A stretch of DNA of 64,000 bases from Candidatus Obscuribacterales bacterium (GCA_019746975.1 JAIERK010000107.1:1-64000), one strand, 5' to 3'; positions 54,973 to 64,000 are shown, numbered from the stretch's first letter. The notes: a model not told the origin generated them from the letters alone. Translations and numbers: made by a program.

Positions 54973-57039
54973 ATGCCGAATATATCCACAACTTCAAAAC
55001 CCGCTCCACCGAGAAAGCTTACGCTCGAGGTAGCCGCATTCAACTGGCGCTCCGCCAGGGTGCAATTTGCGCTTGGATTTTCGCTGGTGTTGATATTTAC
55101 GGCGTTGCTCTTCCAGGAATTTTTTGCAACTCGCTTCTTGCTGAGCGAGTACTTGAATATCGGTAATTTGCTTGCCACCACAGATCCGGCCAACACTGTG
55201 CGCAGCTCAATCCCTTTTACAACCGATCCATTTACTTCGGTGCAGGTGCTGCTATTCGAGCATCATTCCTGGCTCTACAGGGTAGCCACGTTCGTCGTGG
55301 CTACCGCCACAGCATTGGTGATCGGATTGATCCAGTTTGATACAATACTCAGATTCGGCAATCGAACAGGCGCTGGAGCTGCCATTTTCTCGACACTCCT
55401 CTATATGACCATGCCTCTCGGCAATAGTCTTAGTTTGCCTGCAACTGCACTTCCCGTTCTATTGAGCCAATTCGCGGGTTTGTGCGCCGTATATCTCGAT
55501 ATGCGTGCGCGCTTTCTAAAGGAGACTCCATTTCTGTATGCAGCGCTCATCGCTTTGCTGCTTGCCGGGGTTCTGGATGCGCATGGCGTAGCAATAGCAA
55601 TTACCGGTATCATCTGCCAGCGAGTCATGCTCCCGGACACCGATCGAATCAGCACAGCTGGAGGGAAACCCGAGAGATCATTACTTCGATCGATTCCCTA
55701 CTTGTATCTTCTCGTAGGGCTCGCTTACTTTGTCCCTGTCTGTATCGGGCGCAATTGGGCGCCGGAGGCTCTCGACCTGAGCCAATTGTCGATCTCCGAC
55801 AACACAGGCGGATCAATTCCGTACCGGCTGTTTCAAAAAATCATGCCGCCATTGATAGTCACTGTATTCGGTATCGGGTTGGTTCGTACGACAATCGGCT
55901 CGGTCTGGCTCAGAGCCCTCTTCTTTCCGGTTGCTTGGCTAATCGGCCTTTTCCTCCTCGGACCCACCCTGGGAGGTTTTACACCTGAAAATCCGTCGAT
56001 GCTTTTCTTTGCACCACCGATTTGCATGATTCTTCCCAGTGCGGCGCTTCCTTGCATTGATACCATCAATCGCCGTATGCGAGTAGCTATGACCATCATC
56101 GGCTGCCTGGTTCTCTCTGCGATCGTAGTGATATCCGGCAGTGTCTCCGCGCACACACTACACCAGCAATGTGTAGAAGCAAGAGATCTCAGCTTTTTCA
56201 AAGTTGAGTTAGCAAGACACTTTGCTTCGACTGGCGGTCGCCTGGTGGTAGTCAATCCACCATTCTCGAAGAGCAACAGAGATACTAGCGGATTCGTCCG
56301 TGACAGCAGCACGAAGGGCTTGGCACAAGCACTGTCCAGGCTTCGTGATCAGGACACCATAGCGTACCAATGTCTGCTTAACTCGCCGATATCGAATCAG
56401 AAATTACAGGTGACTACGCTAAGAAAAATCCCGAGTGCTTTCGTCAGACTGGCACATGAGGCGACGGCGCGAGAGGATGTTCGCTCCAGTAAAGTTACCG
56501 ATTACTTCGCATGGGACAAAGAGGCGCGCCAATTGATGCCGATTTATTATGTCGGATCAGACGCACTCCGGCTTGATCTCACGGATTCAGAGACTGTGGA
56601 AAAGCTGCAGAGTAATCCATCAGTAGTCCGCGTGAAAGACAAGGAATGGGCCGAGATTCCTCGCGGTAAAGCCTTCCTGGAAATTGAAGAAAAAGGTATC
56701 AGAATGAATTCCGGTCAGTCTGAAGATTTAAGTGTCTGGTTTTCACACCAAGCGCTTGATCCGACAAAGATTGGCAGAGTGGTGGTTAAATCAGAGACTT
56801 CACCCATCTCCAATGATCTCGGGGTCTTTCTTCTCTTCAAAGGGACAGAAGACGACGACATCGGAGCGATTCCGCTGAGCCGCGCAGGCGACGCACTTAT
56901 CGCAGAGACTCGCGGAATTTCAGAGTGGCACAAACATAAAAGCATCGTCGCAATAGGCATCAAGTTATCGGAAGGAAGCCCAGCTGTGGTATTAAGTTCG
57001 GTAGAAGGCGCTGCGGGGCGAAAAAATCATGGACATTGA
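54973..57039 (+). CDS. Polytopic membrane protein, divergent paralogue of the preceding GT-C-like protein
   Basis: A 688-residue protein with about nine to ten membrane segments in residues 30-390 and a C-terminal beta-rich domain. It shares layout with its neighbour, and its YFAWDKEARQLMP corresponds to FFRWDRDKKELCR there. The acidic pair expected after the first membrane segment is absent (the corresponding region reads FLLSEYLNIGNLL). It may be a non-catalytic partner or a transferase with other residues. Start codon lies 2 bases past the previous stop, so translation is coupled; the end overlaps the next gene by 11 bases. Confidence 0.8.
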   Translation: MPNISTTSKPAPPRKLTLEVAAFNWRSARVQFALGFSLVLIFTALLFQEFFATRFLLSEYLNIGNLLATTDPANTVRSSIPFTTDPFTSVQVLLFEHHSWLYRVATFVVATATALVIGLIQFDTILRFGNRTGAGAAIFSTLLYMTMPLGNSLSLPATALPVLLSQFAGLCAVYLDMRARFLKETPFLYAALIALLLAGVLDAHGVAIAITGIICQRVMLPDTDRISTAGGKPERSLLRSIPYLYLLVGLAYFVPVCIGRNWAPEALDLSQLSISDNTGGSIPYRLFQKIMPPLIVTVFGIGLVRTTIGSVWLRALFFPVAWLIGLFLLGPTLGGFTPENPSMLFFAPPICMILPSAALPCIDTINRRMRVAMTIIGCLVLSAIVVISGSVSAHTLHQQCVEARDLSFFKVELARHFASTGGRLVVVNPPFSKSNRDTSGFVRDSSTKGLAQALSRLRDQDTIAYQCLLNSPISNQKLQVTTLRKIPSAFVRLAHEATAREDVRSSKVTDYFAWDKEARQLMPIYYVGSDALRLDLTDSETVEKLQSNPSVVRVKDKEWAEIPRGKAFLEIEEKGIRMNSGQSEDLSVWFSHQALDPTKIGRVVVKSETSPISNDLGVFLLFKGTEDDDIGAIPLSRAGDALIAETRGISEWHKHKSIVAIGIKLSEGSPAVVLSSVEGAAGRKNHGH

Positions 57040-58369
57040 CGACACTCGCTGGGAAAAGCATCGAAGACAGGGTTGGAAGAGACGCAACAACCTGACGACA
57101 CCGCTCATACTGGTCGGATTGGTTCTCCTTCTATGGCTGGCCTGGGAGATGAGGGCAATTGTTGTTGCTGTGCTTTTCTCGATTACCATGGCATCAGCCA
57201 TCGCACCCGTGGCGGAGCATCTGGAGAAGCGCAAAATTCATAGAGCAGCGACGGTCGGAATCGTCTACGTACTTGTCGGAGTTCTGTATGCAATCCTTTT
57301 CGCGGCACTTTTCCCGACATTGAAAGAGCAGGCGCTCAGTCTCTACGAGAAGCTGCCCAACTATGCATCCGGACTCAATGACTTGTACTTCAGGGTTCGC
57401 GAGATGCTTGGCGAAAGCGCTGGAACGATCGCCGTAAGTCCCAACGACATTCGCGGTTTCGTATCGAAGTTGTCCGGTCATGCGCTTCATTTCACATCGG
57501 ACCTGGTGACCGTAATAATCAGTGGAATTTTAGTACTGTTCTTAACCGGTTACTTTGTAGTCGAGGCACCTGACCTCTGGGCAAAACTGCTTGAGTGGGT
57601 TCCCAAAGAGCATAGAGCTAGAGCATCTGGTCTTATACGACCGCTGGAAGCTCGGCTAGGTGGATATATACGCGGACAACTGCTGGTGAGCGTAGCAGTC
57701 TCCGTGTTTCTGACCATAGGACTGCTTCTCCTTCGCGTTGAGCACGCGATTCTTCTAGGCTCGCTTTCAGGACTGCTCAATTTAGTCCCATTTGTTGGAT
57801 CTATGATTACGGCAGTACTGGCTGTCCTCGTCGCATTCAGCCAATCGCCGTTGTTGGCCGGCGCCACCGTTTTGCTGTTTGTCCTCGAACAATGGCTCGA
57901 AAGCAACATCATCGTTCCGAACTTGCTAGGTAAGCAAGTTGAGCTGCATCCGCTCATCGTCATGTTCTCCATTATCATAGGTGCTTCAATTATGGGGGTG
58001 CCCGGTGCACTAATCGCGGTACCACTAGCTACCGCCAGCATGTTCTTAGCAGAAGAGTTCTACCTCAGACCGCTCAAAGAGAAAGAAACTAATGAAGCTA
58101 ATGATGCGGCTTCCGCTCAAACGCAAAGTGTTTCCGGTCAACACTCGGTGCATCACAGACAGGTAATGCAGGACACTCGAGCTAAAGGAAGTCCTACCGA
58201 CGAAGGCTCGGTCAGTTTGAAAGAGTCGCCGAATGCCTTCTCGGCCAAAATCAGCCTTGCATCCGAATCGACCGCCGACCAGCTGCGAGCCCGTCCTCAA
58301 GGCTACGAAGACAGTAAGGACAAATCGCAGCCGCCGCAAAATCTAGACGACACGATTCCACCAGAGTAG
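57029..58369 (+). CDS. AI-2E family transporter (PerM/YdiK-like)
   Basis: A 446-residue membrane protein with about seven to eight segments. The features SGLLNLVPFVGSMITAVLAVLVA and EQWLESNIIVPNLLGKQVELHPLIVMFSI are hallmarks of the AI-2E (UPF0118) family. A Glu/Asp/Ser-rich tail of about 100 residues is not part of the domain. Members include putative AI-2 exporters and Na+/H+ antiporters, so substrate is not assigned. Third gene of the operon with the two GT-C-like proteins. Confidence 0.92.
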   Translation: MDIDDTRWEKHRRQGWKRRNNLTTPLILVGLVLLLWLAWEMRAIVVAVLFSITMASAIAPVAEHLEKRKIHRAATVGIVYVLVGVLYAILFAALFPTLKEQALSLYEKLPNYASGLNDLYFRVREMLGESAGTIAVSPNDIRGFVSKLSGHALHFTSDLVTVIISGILVLFLTGYFVVEAPDLWAKLLEWVPKEHRARASGLIRPLEARLGGYIRGQLLVSVAVSVFLTIGLLLLRVEHAILLGSLSGLLNLVPFVGSMITAVLAVLVAFSQSPLLAGATVLLFVLEQWLESNIIVPNLLGKQVELHPLIVMFSIIIGASIMGVPGALIAVPLATASMFLAEEFYLRPLKEKETNEANDAASAQTQSVSGQHSVHHRQVMQDTRAKGSPTDEGSVSLKESPNAFSAKISLASESTADQLRARPQGYEDSKDKSQPPQNLDDTIPPE

Positions 58370-58395
58370 AACAAGAACCTCAATCCTGTGGACTG

Positions 58396-59499
58396 CTACA
58401 CCGAAGCTGCAACAACGCCGACAGCGCTGCCTATCGCTTCCGTCAGATTCATTCCTTTCTGCTCCAGGATTTCAGCCAACTCCTGCGCTATCGTGAAAGG
58501 CAGATACGGTCCGTGATACACGAGACCGGTATACAACTCGAGTGCATCTGCACCGGCCGCGATCACCTGAAAAGCGTCGGCACCACTTGTGATACCACCG
58601 CAAGCAATAATTTGTTGCTCTTTCTGCTTTAGCGCGCAGAGCTGCCGAATCATCGCAACAACTTTCGCCCGAATCGGAGGACCGCTCAACCCGCCTGGGC
58701 CGATCTTAGTAAGCGTGTCTTTCGTCGTCTTCAACATGGAACGATCTGTCGACGTATTGCCTACAACATATCCAGAGAGTCGATGTCTGCTCACTAGCGA
58801 CACCACATTTTCCAGCAGCTCCCGGTCGCTGTCGGGTGACAGTTTGACAAAGAGAGGGATATGATTGCTGTTGACCTTTGTCAATTCTTGAAAGACCGCA
58901 TCAAGCATGTCGAGCTCTTGCAGCTTAGTCTCATGCGTGTTCGGACAACTTACGTTGATTGAGGCGAAGAGCATAGGAATGTCCTTCATCGCCGAAAAAG
59001 TGGTGACGAAATCTTTTGCTGCTTTGTCACCTACGACAGTCGGATCGTTTGTTTTTGCAATGCTTAGCGCCACCGGTAAGCTAGGCTGAGCCGCCCTCAT
59101 TCTGGCCGCGACAACCTCTGCACCATCGCCGTTGAGCCCTAAGTAGTTGATGACCGCCTCATCCTCTATCAATCTGAATATTCGTGGCTTAGGGTTACCA
59201 GGTCGCGGCTGCGCAGTCACTGAGCCAATCTCAGCAAAGCCGAATCCCATCAGACTAAGCCACTCAGTGTGAGTCGCATTCTTGTCAAAGCCGGCAGCAA
59301 GACCGATGGGATTGGCAAGCCGTGTTCCAGCGATTTTGGTCGCCAATCTCGGCGAGATCTGCCAGCCGCCCGACTGCGGCTTGAGTATCGATAGAAGTGG
59401 TAGCAGTCGTTGAGCGAAGTGGTGAGCTTCTTCCGGATCCATCCTGAAGAGAAGCGGTCTTATTAACTTCTCGTACAATCCTGGGCGTCGCTCTGACAC
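58396..59499 (-). CDS. pyrD: Dihydroorotate dehydrogenase, class 2-like (quinone)
   Basis: A 367-residue enzyme of pyrimidine synthesis, oxidising dihydroorotate to orotate. The N-terminal helix pair (YEKLIRPLLFRMDPEEAHHFAQRLL) marks the membrane-associated class 2 type, and FDKNA, GSVTAQPRPGNPKPRIFRL, IGPGGLSGPPI and IACGGITSGADAFQVIAAGA fit. The catalytic loop, normally NxSSPNT in class 2, reads INVSCPNT here, with Cys185 in the base position as in class 1 enzymes. No electron-transfer PyrK gene is adjacent. Confidence 0.95.
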   Translation of the reverse strand: MSERRPGLYEKLIRPLLFRMDPEEAHHFAQRLLPLLSILKPQSGGWQISPRLATKIAGTRLANPIGLAAGFDKNATHTEWLSLMGFGFAEIGSVTAQPRPGNPKPRIFRLIEDEAVINYLGLNGDGAEVVAARMRAAQPSLPVALSIAKTNDPTVVGDKAAKDFVTTFSAMKDIPMLFASINVSCPNTHETKLQELDMLDAVFQELTKVNSNHIPLFVKLSPDSDRELLENVVSLVSRHRLSGYVVGNTSTDRSMLKTTKDTLTKIGPGGLSGPPIRAKVVAMIRQLCALKQKEQQIIACGGITSGADAFQVIAAGADALELYTGLVYHGPYLPFTIAQELAEILEQKGMNLTEAIGSAVGVVAASV

Positions 59500-59707
59500 T
59501 GCTCACCTGCCGCCACCGAACGATCTAAATGTTATCTCAGACCGGCTGAATTGGAAATAAGGGTCCGCCAATCAAATCGGTCATACCGTTGAAGACGTAG
59601 TTCTGTGCAGCGTTTTCACCGATCAATTTTTTGCTATAACCCCGACATATTGCCACGAGAGCTCACTCGTGTGTACTATAGTGATGAGTGGCAATGGAGT
59701 ATGCCCT

Positions 59708-59893
59708 ATGTCCGATAACGAAGTCAGCGAATCGAAGCTCCCCGGAAAAAACGTACAAATCCTACTCACTGTGGTCTTTTTGGTAATTGCGATCGCTGTA
59801 GCGATACTGGTCATGCCCAAGGTCACTGTCCAGCAACAGAGCACCGCTCCGGGTGGAGCTGCAGCCGGCGGACCTCCACAACAGCATCCGTGA
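59708..59893 (+). CDS. Small single-pass membrane protein
   Basis: A 61-residue protein with a hydrophilic start (SDNEVSESKLPGKN), one membrane helix (VQILLTVVFLVIAIAVAILVM) and a short Gln/Gly/Pro tail. GGAG lies 8 bases before the ATG at 59708. No known family. It stands alone between pyrD and preA. Confidence 0.65.
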   Translation: MSDNEVSESKLPGKNVQILLTVVFLVIAIAVAILVMPKVTVQQQSTAPGGAAAGGPPQQHP

Positions 59894-60057
59894 TTTCACG
59901 TTAGAGCTCTGTACAAGCACGACACCAGCGTTCCAAGCGGCTATGCGATTCGAATAGCGAGACGTTGCGGTGTCTGTGGCCTGAGTTGCAGCTTTCCTTT
60001 TTTCCTGCGATGACATGTTCGGACTCGCTCGGTGCCAGCGAGACGCTTTGTGGTCCC

Positions 60058-60155
60058 AGTAGCACAGCAGCTCGCACAATCGCCGCTTCGAAAAACGGAT
60101 CTCGCCCAAGTAGCACTGCCGTTCGAGCAGTCGTGCTTCGACGAACGGATTTCTC
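60058..60155. repeat. Two tandem copies of a 51-bp repeat 3' of preA
   Basis: Copies start at 60058 and 60109 with AGTAGCAC and share GCTTCGAxxAACGGATxTC. The second copy ends at the preA stop codon. The rest of the 262-base gap (59894-60155) shows no gene. Open minus-strand frames through this gap lack start signals. Confidence 0.65.
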
Positions 60156-61502
60156 TTAGTGAATGTGGATGCCGACTTCGTCGCGGTAGGCTTCCATCTT
60201 GTCCCATTCTTGAGTAATCTCGGGACGTTTTTTCGAAAGCTCGTTCCAGGTGGTGTGTGGTCTGCCGGTTTCGATTTCGACCATAGAGATACAGTCGTCG
60301 ACGGGACATACAACACTGCAAAGATCGCAGCCTACGCAGTCTTTTTCGCGAACTACGGGGAACATACGGCCGTTGCCGTTGCCAACGTCTTTCAGCTTCA
60401 TATCATGTAAATCAATACATTGGTGTGCAGCATCATTGCAAGCGATATAGCAGAGGTTGCATTGAATGCACTTGTCGTGATTAATTCGAGCCACGGTCTG
60501 GAAGCCCAGATCGAAGTCACCGAAGTTAGAGATGCGAGGAAGAGACTTGCCGATGAAGTCATTACAAGTTTTAAACCCACGCTCGTCCATCCAGTTCGAC
60601 ATTCCATCAATCATGTCTTCGACGATGCGGAAGCCCCAGTGCATCACTGCCGTGCACACCTGAACGCTGGTCGAACCTAAGAGCATGAATTCAACCGCAT
60701 CACGCCAGGTCTCGATACCGCCCATTCCGGAGATGGGCACTCCTGACTTCAGAACCTCAGGATCGGAAGCCACGGAACTCAACAGATGAAGCGCGATGGG
60801 CTTGACCGCTGGACCAGCATAACCGCCATGGCCACCTTTTCCGCCTACGTTTGGTTTGATCTCGAAACTGTCGAGGTCAACACCCATAATGCTATTGATC
60901 GTGTTAATCAAAGACAGAGCGGAGGCACCACCTTTGATGGCTGACCTTGCTGGAAAACCGATATCAGTGATATTGGGCGTAAGTTTGACTATGACCGGCT
61001 TCGTCGCAACCTCCATGACCCACTCGGTGACCATACAGGTGTACTCTGGAACCTGTCCCATAGCAGAACCCATGCCGCGCTCCGACATGCCGTGCGGACA
61101 GCCGAAGTTCAATTCGAAGCCGTCGCAGCCAGTGTCTTCGCTGCGTTTAATAATCTCCTGCCACGCTTCCTTTTTGGACTCGACCATGACAGAGACGATG
61201 ACCGCGTTATTCGGGAAATTGCGCTTAACTTCAGCGATCTCTCTGAGGTTGACGTCAACAGGTCGATCGCTTATCAGCTCTACGTTGTTGAGGCCGATGA
61301 TCTTACTGCCTTTGTAATCTATCGTTCCATAACGATTACAGACGTTCATAACCGGTGCGCCGATCGTTTTCCAAACTGCTCCACCCCAACCTTGCTCAAA
61401 TGCCTTCTGGACCTGGTAGCCCGAATTCGCGGGAGGAGCCGACGCCAACCAGAATGGATTGGGCGACTTGATACCACAGAAGTCAATCTCTAGATTTGCC
61501 AT
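60156..61502 (-). CDS. preA: NAD-dependent dihydropyrimidine dehydrogenase subunit PreA
   Basis: A 448-residue PreA. A DHODH-like flavin barrel (ELNFGCPHGMSERGMG, SLINTINSIMGVD, VPISGMGGIETW) is followed by two [4Fe-4S] ferredoxin-like motifs (CIQCNLCYIAC and CVGCDLCSVVCP). With PreT it reduces uracil and thymine to the 5,6-dihydro forms, the first step of reductive pyrimidine degradation. Its ATG lies 41 bases after the preT stop. Confidence 0.96.
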   Translation of the reverse strand: MANLEIDFCGIKSPNPFWLASAPPANSGYQVQKAFEQGWGGAVWKTIGAPVMNVCNRYGTIDYKGSKIIGLNNVELISDRPVDVNLREIAEVKRNFPNNAVIVSVMVESKKEAWQEIIKRSEDTGCDGFELNFGCPHGMSERGMGSAMGQVPEYTCMVTEWVMEVATKPVIVKLTPNITDIGFPARSAIKGGASALSLINTINSIMGVDLDSFEIKPNVGGKGGHGGYAGPAVKPIALHLLSSVASDPEVLKSGVPISGMGGIETWRDAVEFMLLGSTSVQVCTAVMHWGFRIVEDMIDGMSNWMDERGFKTCNDFIGKSLPRISNFGDFDLGFQTVARINHDKCIQCNLCYIACNDAAHQCIDLHDMKLKDVGNGNGRMFPVVREKDCVGCDLCSVVCPVDDCISMVEIETGRPHTTWNELSKKRPEITQEWDKMEAYRDEVGIHIH

Positions 61503-61543
61503 TGTATTCTCCGTGCGTTTTCAATAAAAAAGAAAAGCTTTTC

Positions 61544-62953
61544 TTACCTTTTGGAAGCGTGTGTCGGCAATAGCTCTGCCTTGACGCCTTCTCCGCACAA
61601 CGCGCGGTGGATGCCGTTGGCGGCAATCTTGCCGTCTTCTACCGCCATGACCGTAGATGCTTCGCCGTGACTACGGACGCAATCGCCGCCGGCGTAGATC
61701 TTGGGATGATCGGTTCGATTGGTCTTCTCATCAACGGCTATGTAGCCCTTCACAGTTTTGATTCCAAACTTAGCGAGCTTTTCAGTGATGTGACTATGCT
61801 TCTTCTGTCCAATCGCCGTAATGACCATGTCACATGGAATTTCAAAGTCGGATCCAGGCACCTCCACCGGTGCCCGACGACCGGACGCATCCGGTTCGCC
61901 CAAATCCATACGCCTACATTTCAGCGCTTTCACCTTGCCTCCCTCACCGATCACCTCGACCGGCTGAGTGAGGAACATGAAACTCACACCTTCTTTAAGC
62001 GCAAACTGATACTCGAAGTGATAAGCGGGCATCTCAGCTTCCGAACGCCTGTAAATCATGTTGACCCGCTCGCTGCCTAGCCGTCTGGCGATCGTCGCGC
62101 AATCGATACCCGTATTGCCCGCTCCAATCACGCAGACTCGGTCACCGTATTTAATATCATTAAGTGGTCTGACCTTCGTCTCTTCGATAAACTCCAGTCC
62201 GTCGAGAACGCCTTCAAGATCTTCGCCGGGAATTTGCATCTCCGGCACGGCGCCTAACCCTACCGATACGAATACGGCATCGAATTCGTCAACCAACTGT
62301 TCGAAAGTAATGTCTTTGCCGATTTCGACATTGGTCTTGATGGTGACACCAAGCTTCTCGATCATTTTGACTTCGTTGAGACTGACTTCAACCGGCTCAC
62401 GGAAAACTACAATTCCGTAAGTGTCGAGACCGCCTCCCCACTCACGCTTCTCGAAGCAGGTCACGTCGAAGCCTCGTTTTGCCAGCTCTCCGGAACATGA
62501 TAGGCCAGCCGGTCCCGCACCGACGACGGCTACCTTGAAGCCATTGGGCTCTCCTTTTTGGAAGAACTCGATATTGCGCTCCGCGGCATAATCCATGGCA
62601 TAGCGTTGCAGACGGCCGATGGCGATCGGCTTGTGGTCGTGCGCAAGGACACAATCCCCTTCACAGAGGACCTCGACCGGGCAGACTCTAGAACAGGTGG
62701 CACCCAGGAGGTTAGACTCCAGGATCGTGCGGGCGCTGCCCTTTACATTGCCTGTCGAGATCTTTCGAATGAATGTGGGAATGTCAATCGTCGTCGGGCA
62801 AGCCACCATGCATGGTGCGTCGTGGCAGAACAAGCAACGATTCGCTTCAACAACAGCTTCACGCTCGGAATATGCCGGATGATACTCCTGAAACCGTTCT
62901 TCCAGACTCATCTCCCAGGGCATATACTTGAATGGTTTATAGTGCTCAGCCAT
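61544..62953 (-). CDS. preT: NAD-dependent dihydropyrimidine dehydrogenase subunit PreT
   Basis: A 469-residue PreT. The N-terminal domain carries cysteines for iron-sulfur clusters (CLFCHDAPCMVACP and GATCSRVCPVEVLCEGDC). It is followed by the FAD motif VAVVGAGPAGLSC and a NAD(P) motif VCVIGAGNTGIDC, and the C-terminal IYAGGDCVRS. It passes electrons from NADH to PreA. Gene order preT-preA matches E. coli. Confidence 0.96.
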   Translation of the reverse strand: MAEHYKPFKYMPWEMSLEERFQEYHPAYSEREAVVEANRCLFCHDAPCMVACPTTIDIPTFIRKISTGNVKGSARTILESNLLGATCSRVCPVEVLCEGDCVLAHDHKPIAIGRLQRYAMDYAAERNIEFFQKGEPNGFKVAVVGAGPAGLSCSGELAKRGFDVTCFEKREWGGGLDTYGIVVFREPVEVSLNEVKMIEKLGVTIKTNVEIGKDITFEQLVDEFDAVFVSVGLGAVPEMQIPGEDLEGVLDGLEFIEETKVRPLNDIKYGDRVCVIGAGNTGIDCATIARRLGSERVNMIYRRSEAEMPAYHFEYQFALKEGVSFMFLTQPVEVIGEGGKVKALKCRRMDLGEPDASGRRAPVEVPGSDFEIPCDMVITAIGQKKHSHITEKLAKFGIKTVKGYIAVDEKTNRTDHPKIYAGGDCVRSHGEASTVMAVEDGKIAANGIHRALCGEGVKAELLPTHASKR

Positions 62954-63036
62954 GTGCTTTTCATCTTCATCAGTAAGGGAAACATCGAATAGAGGCGCTA
63001 GCTAATGTACGCAAATCCATCAGATAGCCGAACTGC

Positions 63037-63924
63037 TTACAGGCGCACCAACTCATCGTAGGTCTCAGGTCTTCGATCGCGGTAGAACTGCCAGGTATGA
63101 CGCACTTCTTTGATTTGATCCAGATCGAGATCGGCAACTACGAGCTCTTCCTGCTCTCGACTCGCTTCAGCGATGATCTGTCCTCTCGGGTTGCAGAAGT
63201 AGCTCGTACCATAAAACTGCCCGATGTTCCACGGCTCTTCAGTGCCGACGCGGTTGATGGCACCAACGAAGTAGCCATTGGCAGCAGCGTGGGCCGGTTG
63301 CTCGAGCTTCCATAGATATTCTGAAAGACCGGCGACGGTAGCGGAGGGGTTGAAGACAATCTCTGCGCCATTAAGACCTAGTGCTCTTGCGCCTTCCGGG
63401 AAGTGGCGGTCGTAGCAGATGTAGACGCCGATGGTGGCATATCTGGTGCGAAATACGGGGTAGCCGAGATTGCCGGGCTTGAAGTAGAACTTTTCCCAGA
63501 AGCCAGGTGCGACGTGGGGAATGTGATTCTTTCGGTACTTGCCGAGGTAGGAGCCGTCAGCATCGATGACGGCGGCGGTGTTGTAATAGACACCGGTCTG
63601 CTCTTTTTCGTAGATAGGCACGACCAGGACCATTTCGTATTCTTTCGCGACCGTCTGAAGCTTCTGGATCGTAGGACCATCAGGTATCTGCTCGGCAGCA
63701 TCGTACCAGCAAGTCTCCTGCTCAGCACAGAAGTACGGACCATTGAAGATCTCCTGATAGCAGAGGATCTTCACACCCTTTTCATGAGCCTGTTTCGTAT
63801 ACTTCAGATGCTTTTCGAGCATCGCATCTTTGATCTTCTGGATGGCATTTGAGTCGGTGCCGCCCTCCTTCGAGATCACTTCGTTCTTTGTTTGAATGAG
63901 TCCGCACCGTACGATATTGCTCAT
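63037..63924 (-). CDS. Nitrilase-superfamily beta-ureidopropionase-type amidohydrolase
   Basis: A 295-residue carbon-nitrogen hydrolase with the complete catalytic triad: Glu58 in YQEIF, Lys132 in YRKNHIPH and Cys170 in GVYICYDRHFPEG. The FYFKPGN and HFPEGAR features fit N-carbamoyl-beta-alanine amidohydrolase (beta-ureidopropionase), which yields beta-alanine, CO2 and ammonia as the last step of pyrimidine breakdown. It lies 83 bases upstream of preT on the same strand. The middle enzyme, dihydropyrimidinase, is not in the window and may lie just beyond its end. Confidence 0.93.
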   Translation of the reverse strand: MSNIVRCGLIQTKNEVISKEGGTDSNAIQKIKDAMLEKHLKYTKQAHEKGVKILCYQEIFNGPYFCAEQETCWYDAAEQIPDGPTIQKLQTVAKEYEMVLVVPIYEKEQTGVYYNTAAVIDADGSYLGKYRKNHIPHVAPGFWEKFYFKPGNLGYPVFRTRYATIGVYICYDRHFPEGARALGLNGAEIVFNPSATVAGLSEYLWKLEQPAHAAANGYFVGAINRVGTEEPWNIGQFYGTSYFCNPRGQIIAEASREQEELVVADLDLDQIKEVRHTWQFYRDRRPETYDELVRL

Positions 63925-64000
63925 AACGCTACCCTGTGCTCCTTACCGATTGATTTGCGCCTAGTTAAATCTGTTTATAAACCGAACATATTGGATGATT

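Noticed and set aside
59762..60316. 184-residue minus-strand open frame overlapping preA's 3' end
   Set aside because: Out of frame with preA, no start signal, and covers the tandem repeat gap.

Overview
The window is about 64 kb of gene-dense bacterial chromosome with roughly balanced base composition. It looks like a free-living or commensal heterotroph: there are no photosynthesis genes, no phage, no insertion sequence and no rRNA or tRNA that I can recognise. A yggS-sepF pair, two membrane Ser/Thr kinases with N-terminal zinc-ribbon-like segments (one with an extracytoplasmic leucine-rich repeat region), a Roadblock/LC7 membrane protein and many TPR and low-complexity proteins would fit a non-photosynthetic relative of Cyanobacteria (Vampirovibrionia/Melainabacteria, Obscuribacter-like). 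That placement is inference from gene content, not proven.

Layout. 0.1-9.5 kb (minus strand): a lipid-modification run of response regulator, acyl desaturase, FAD oxidoreductase, DUF1365, cyclopropane-fatty-acid-type methyltransferase, DUF1295 membrane reductase and a second methyltransferase, followed by a secreted TPR protein with an HEXXH motif. 9.5-15.8 kb (minus): a four-gene set matching the uncharacterised STM4015/STM4013/STM4012/STM4011 families (leucine-rich-repeat-like protein, alkaline-phosphatase-superfamily hydrolase, two radical SAM enzymes). It ends with a fusion protein of SWIM zinc finger, LigE-like DNA ligase and two WGR domains. 16-22 kb: two hypotheticals, groES-groEL and a GAF/GGDEF regulator. 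22-28 kb: a HIT protein, a sugar nucleotidyltransferase, an argininosuccinate-lyase relative with a rebuilt active site, and an MFS transporter. 28-44 kb: core functions (Ser/Thr kinases, accD-accA, rsmE, yggS, sepF, M23 peptidase, PC4-like protein, obg, Nudix, pheS-pheT). 44.5-48 kb: a 1160-residue membrane protein with acidic repeats and a C-terminal Roadblock domain. 48-58 kb: DsbD-like protein, GH1 glucosidase, two GT-C-like membrane proteins and an AI-2E-family transporter. 58-64 kb: pyrD, then preA, preT and a beta-ureidopropionase-type amidohydrolase, i.e. most of a reductive pyrimidine degradation pathway.

The most promising less-described material is the STM401x cluster with its unusual ligase fusion, the repeat-bearing Roadblock protein, and the lyase paralogue whose catalytic serine loop is replaced by glutamates. 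Several intergenic regions also carry short degenerate tandem duplications, mostly just 3' of genes; these look like a recurring feature of this genome.
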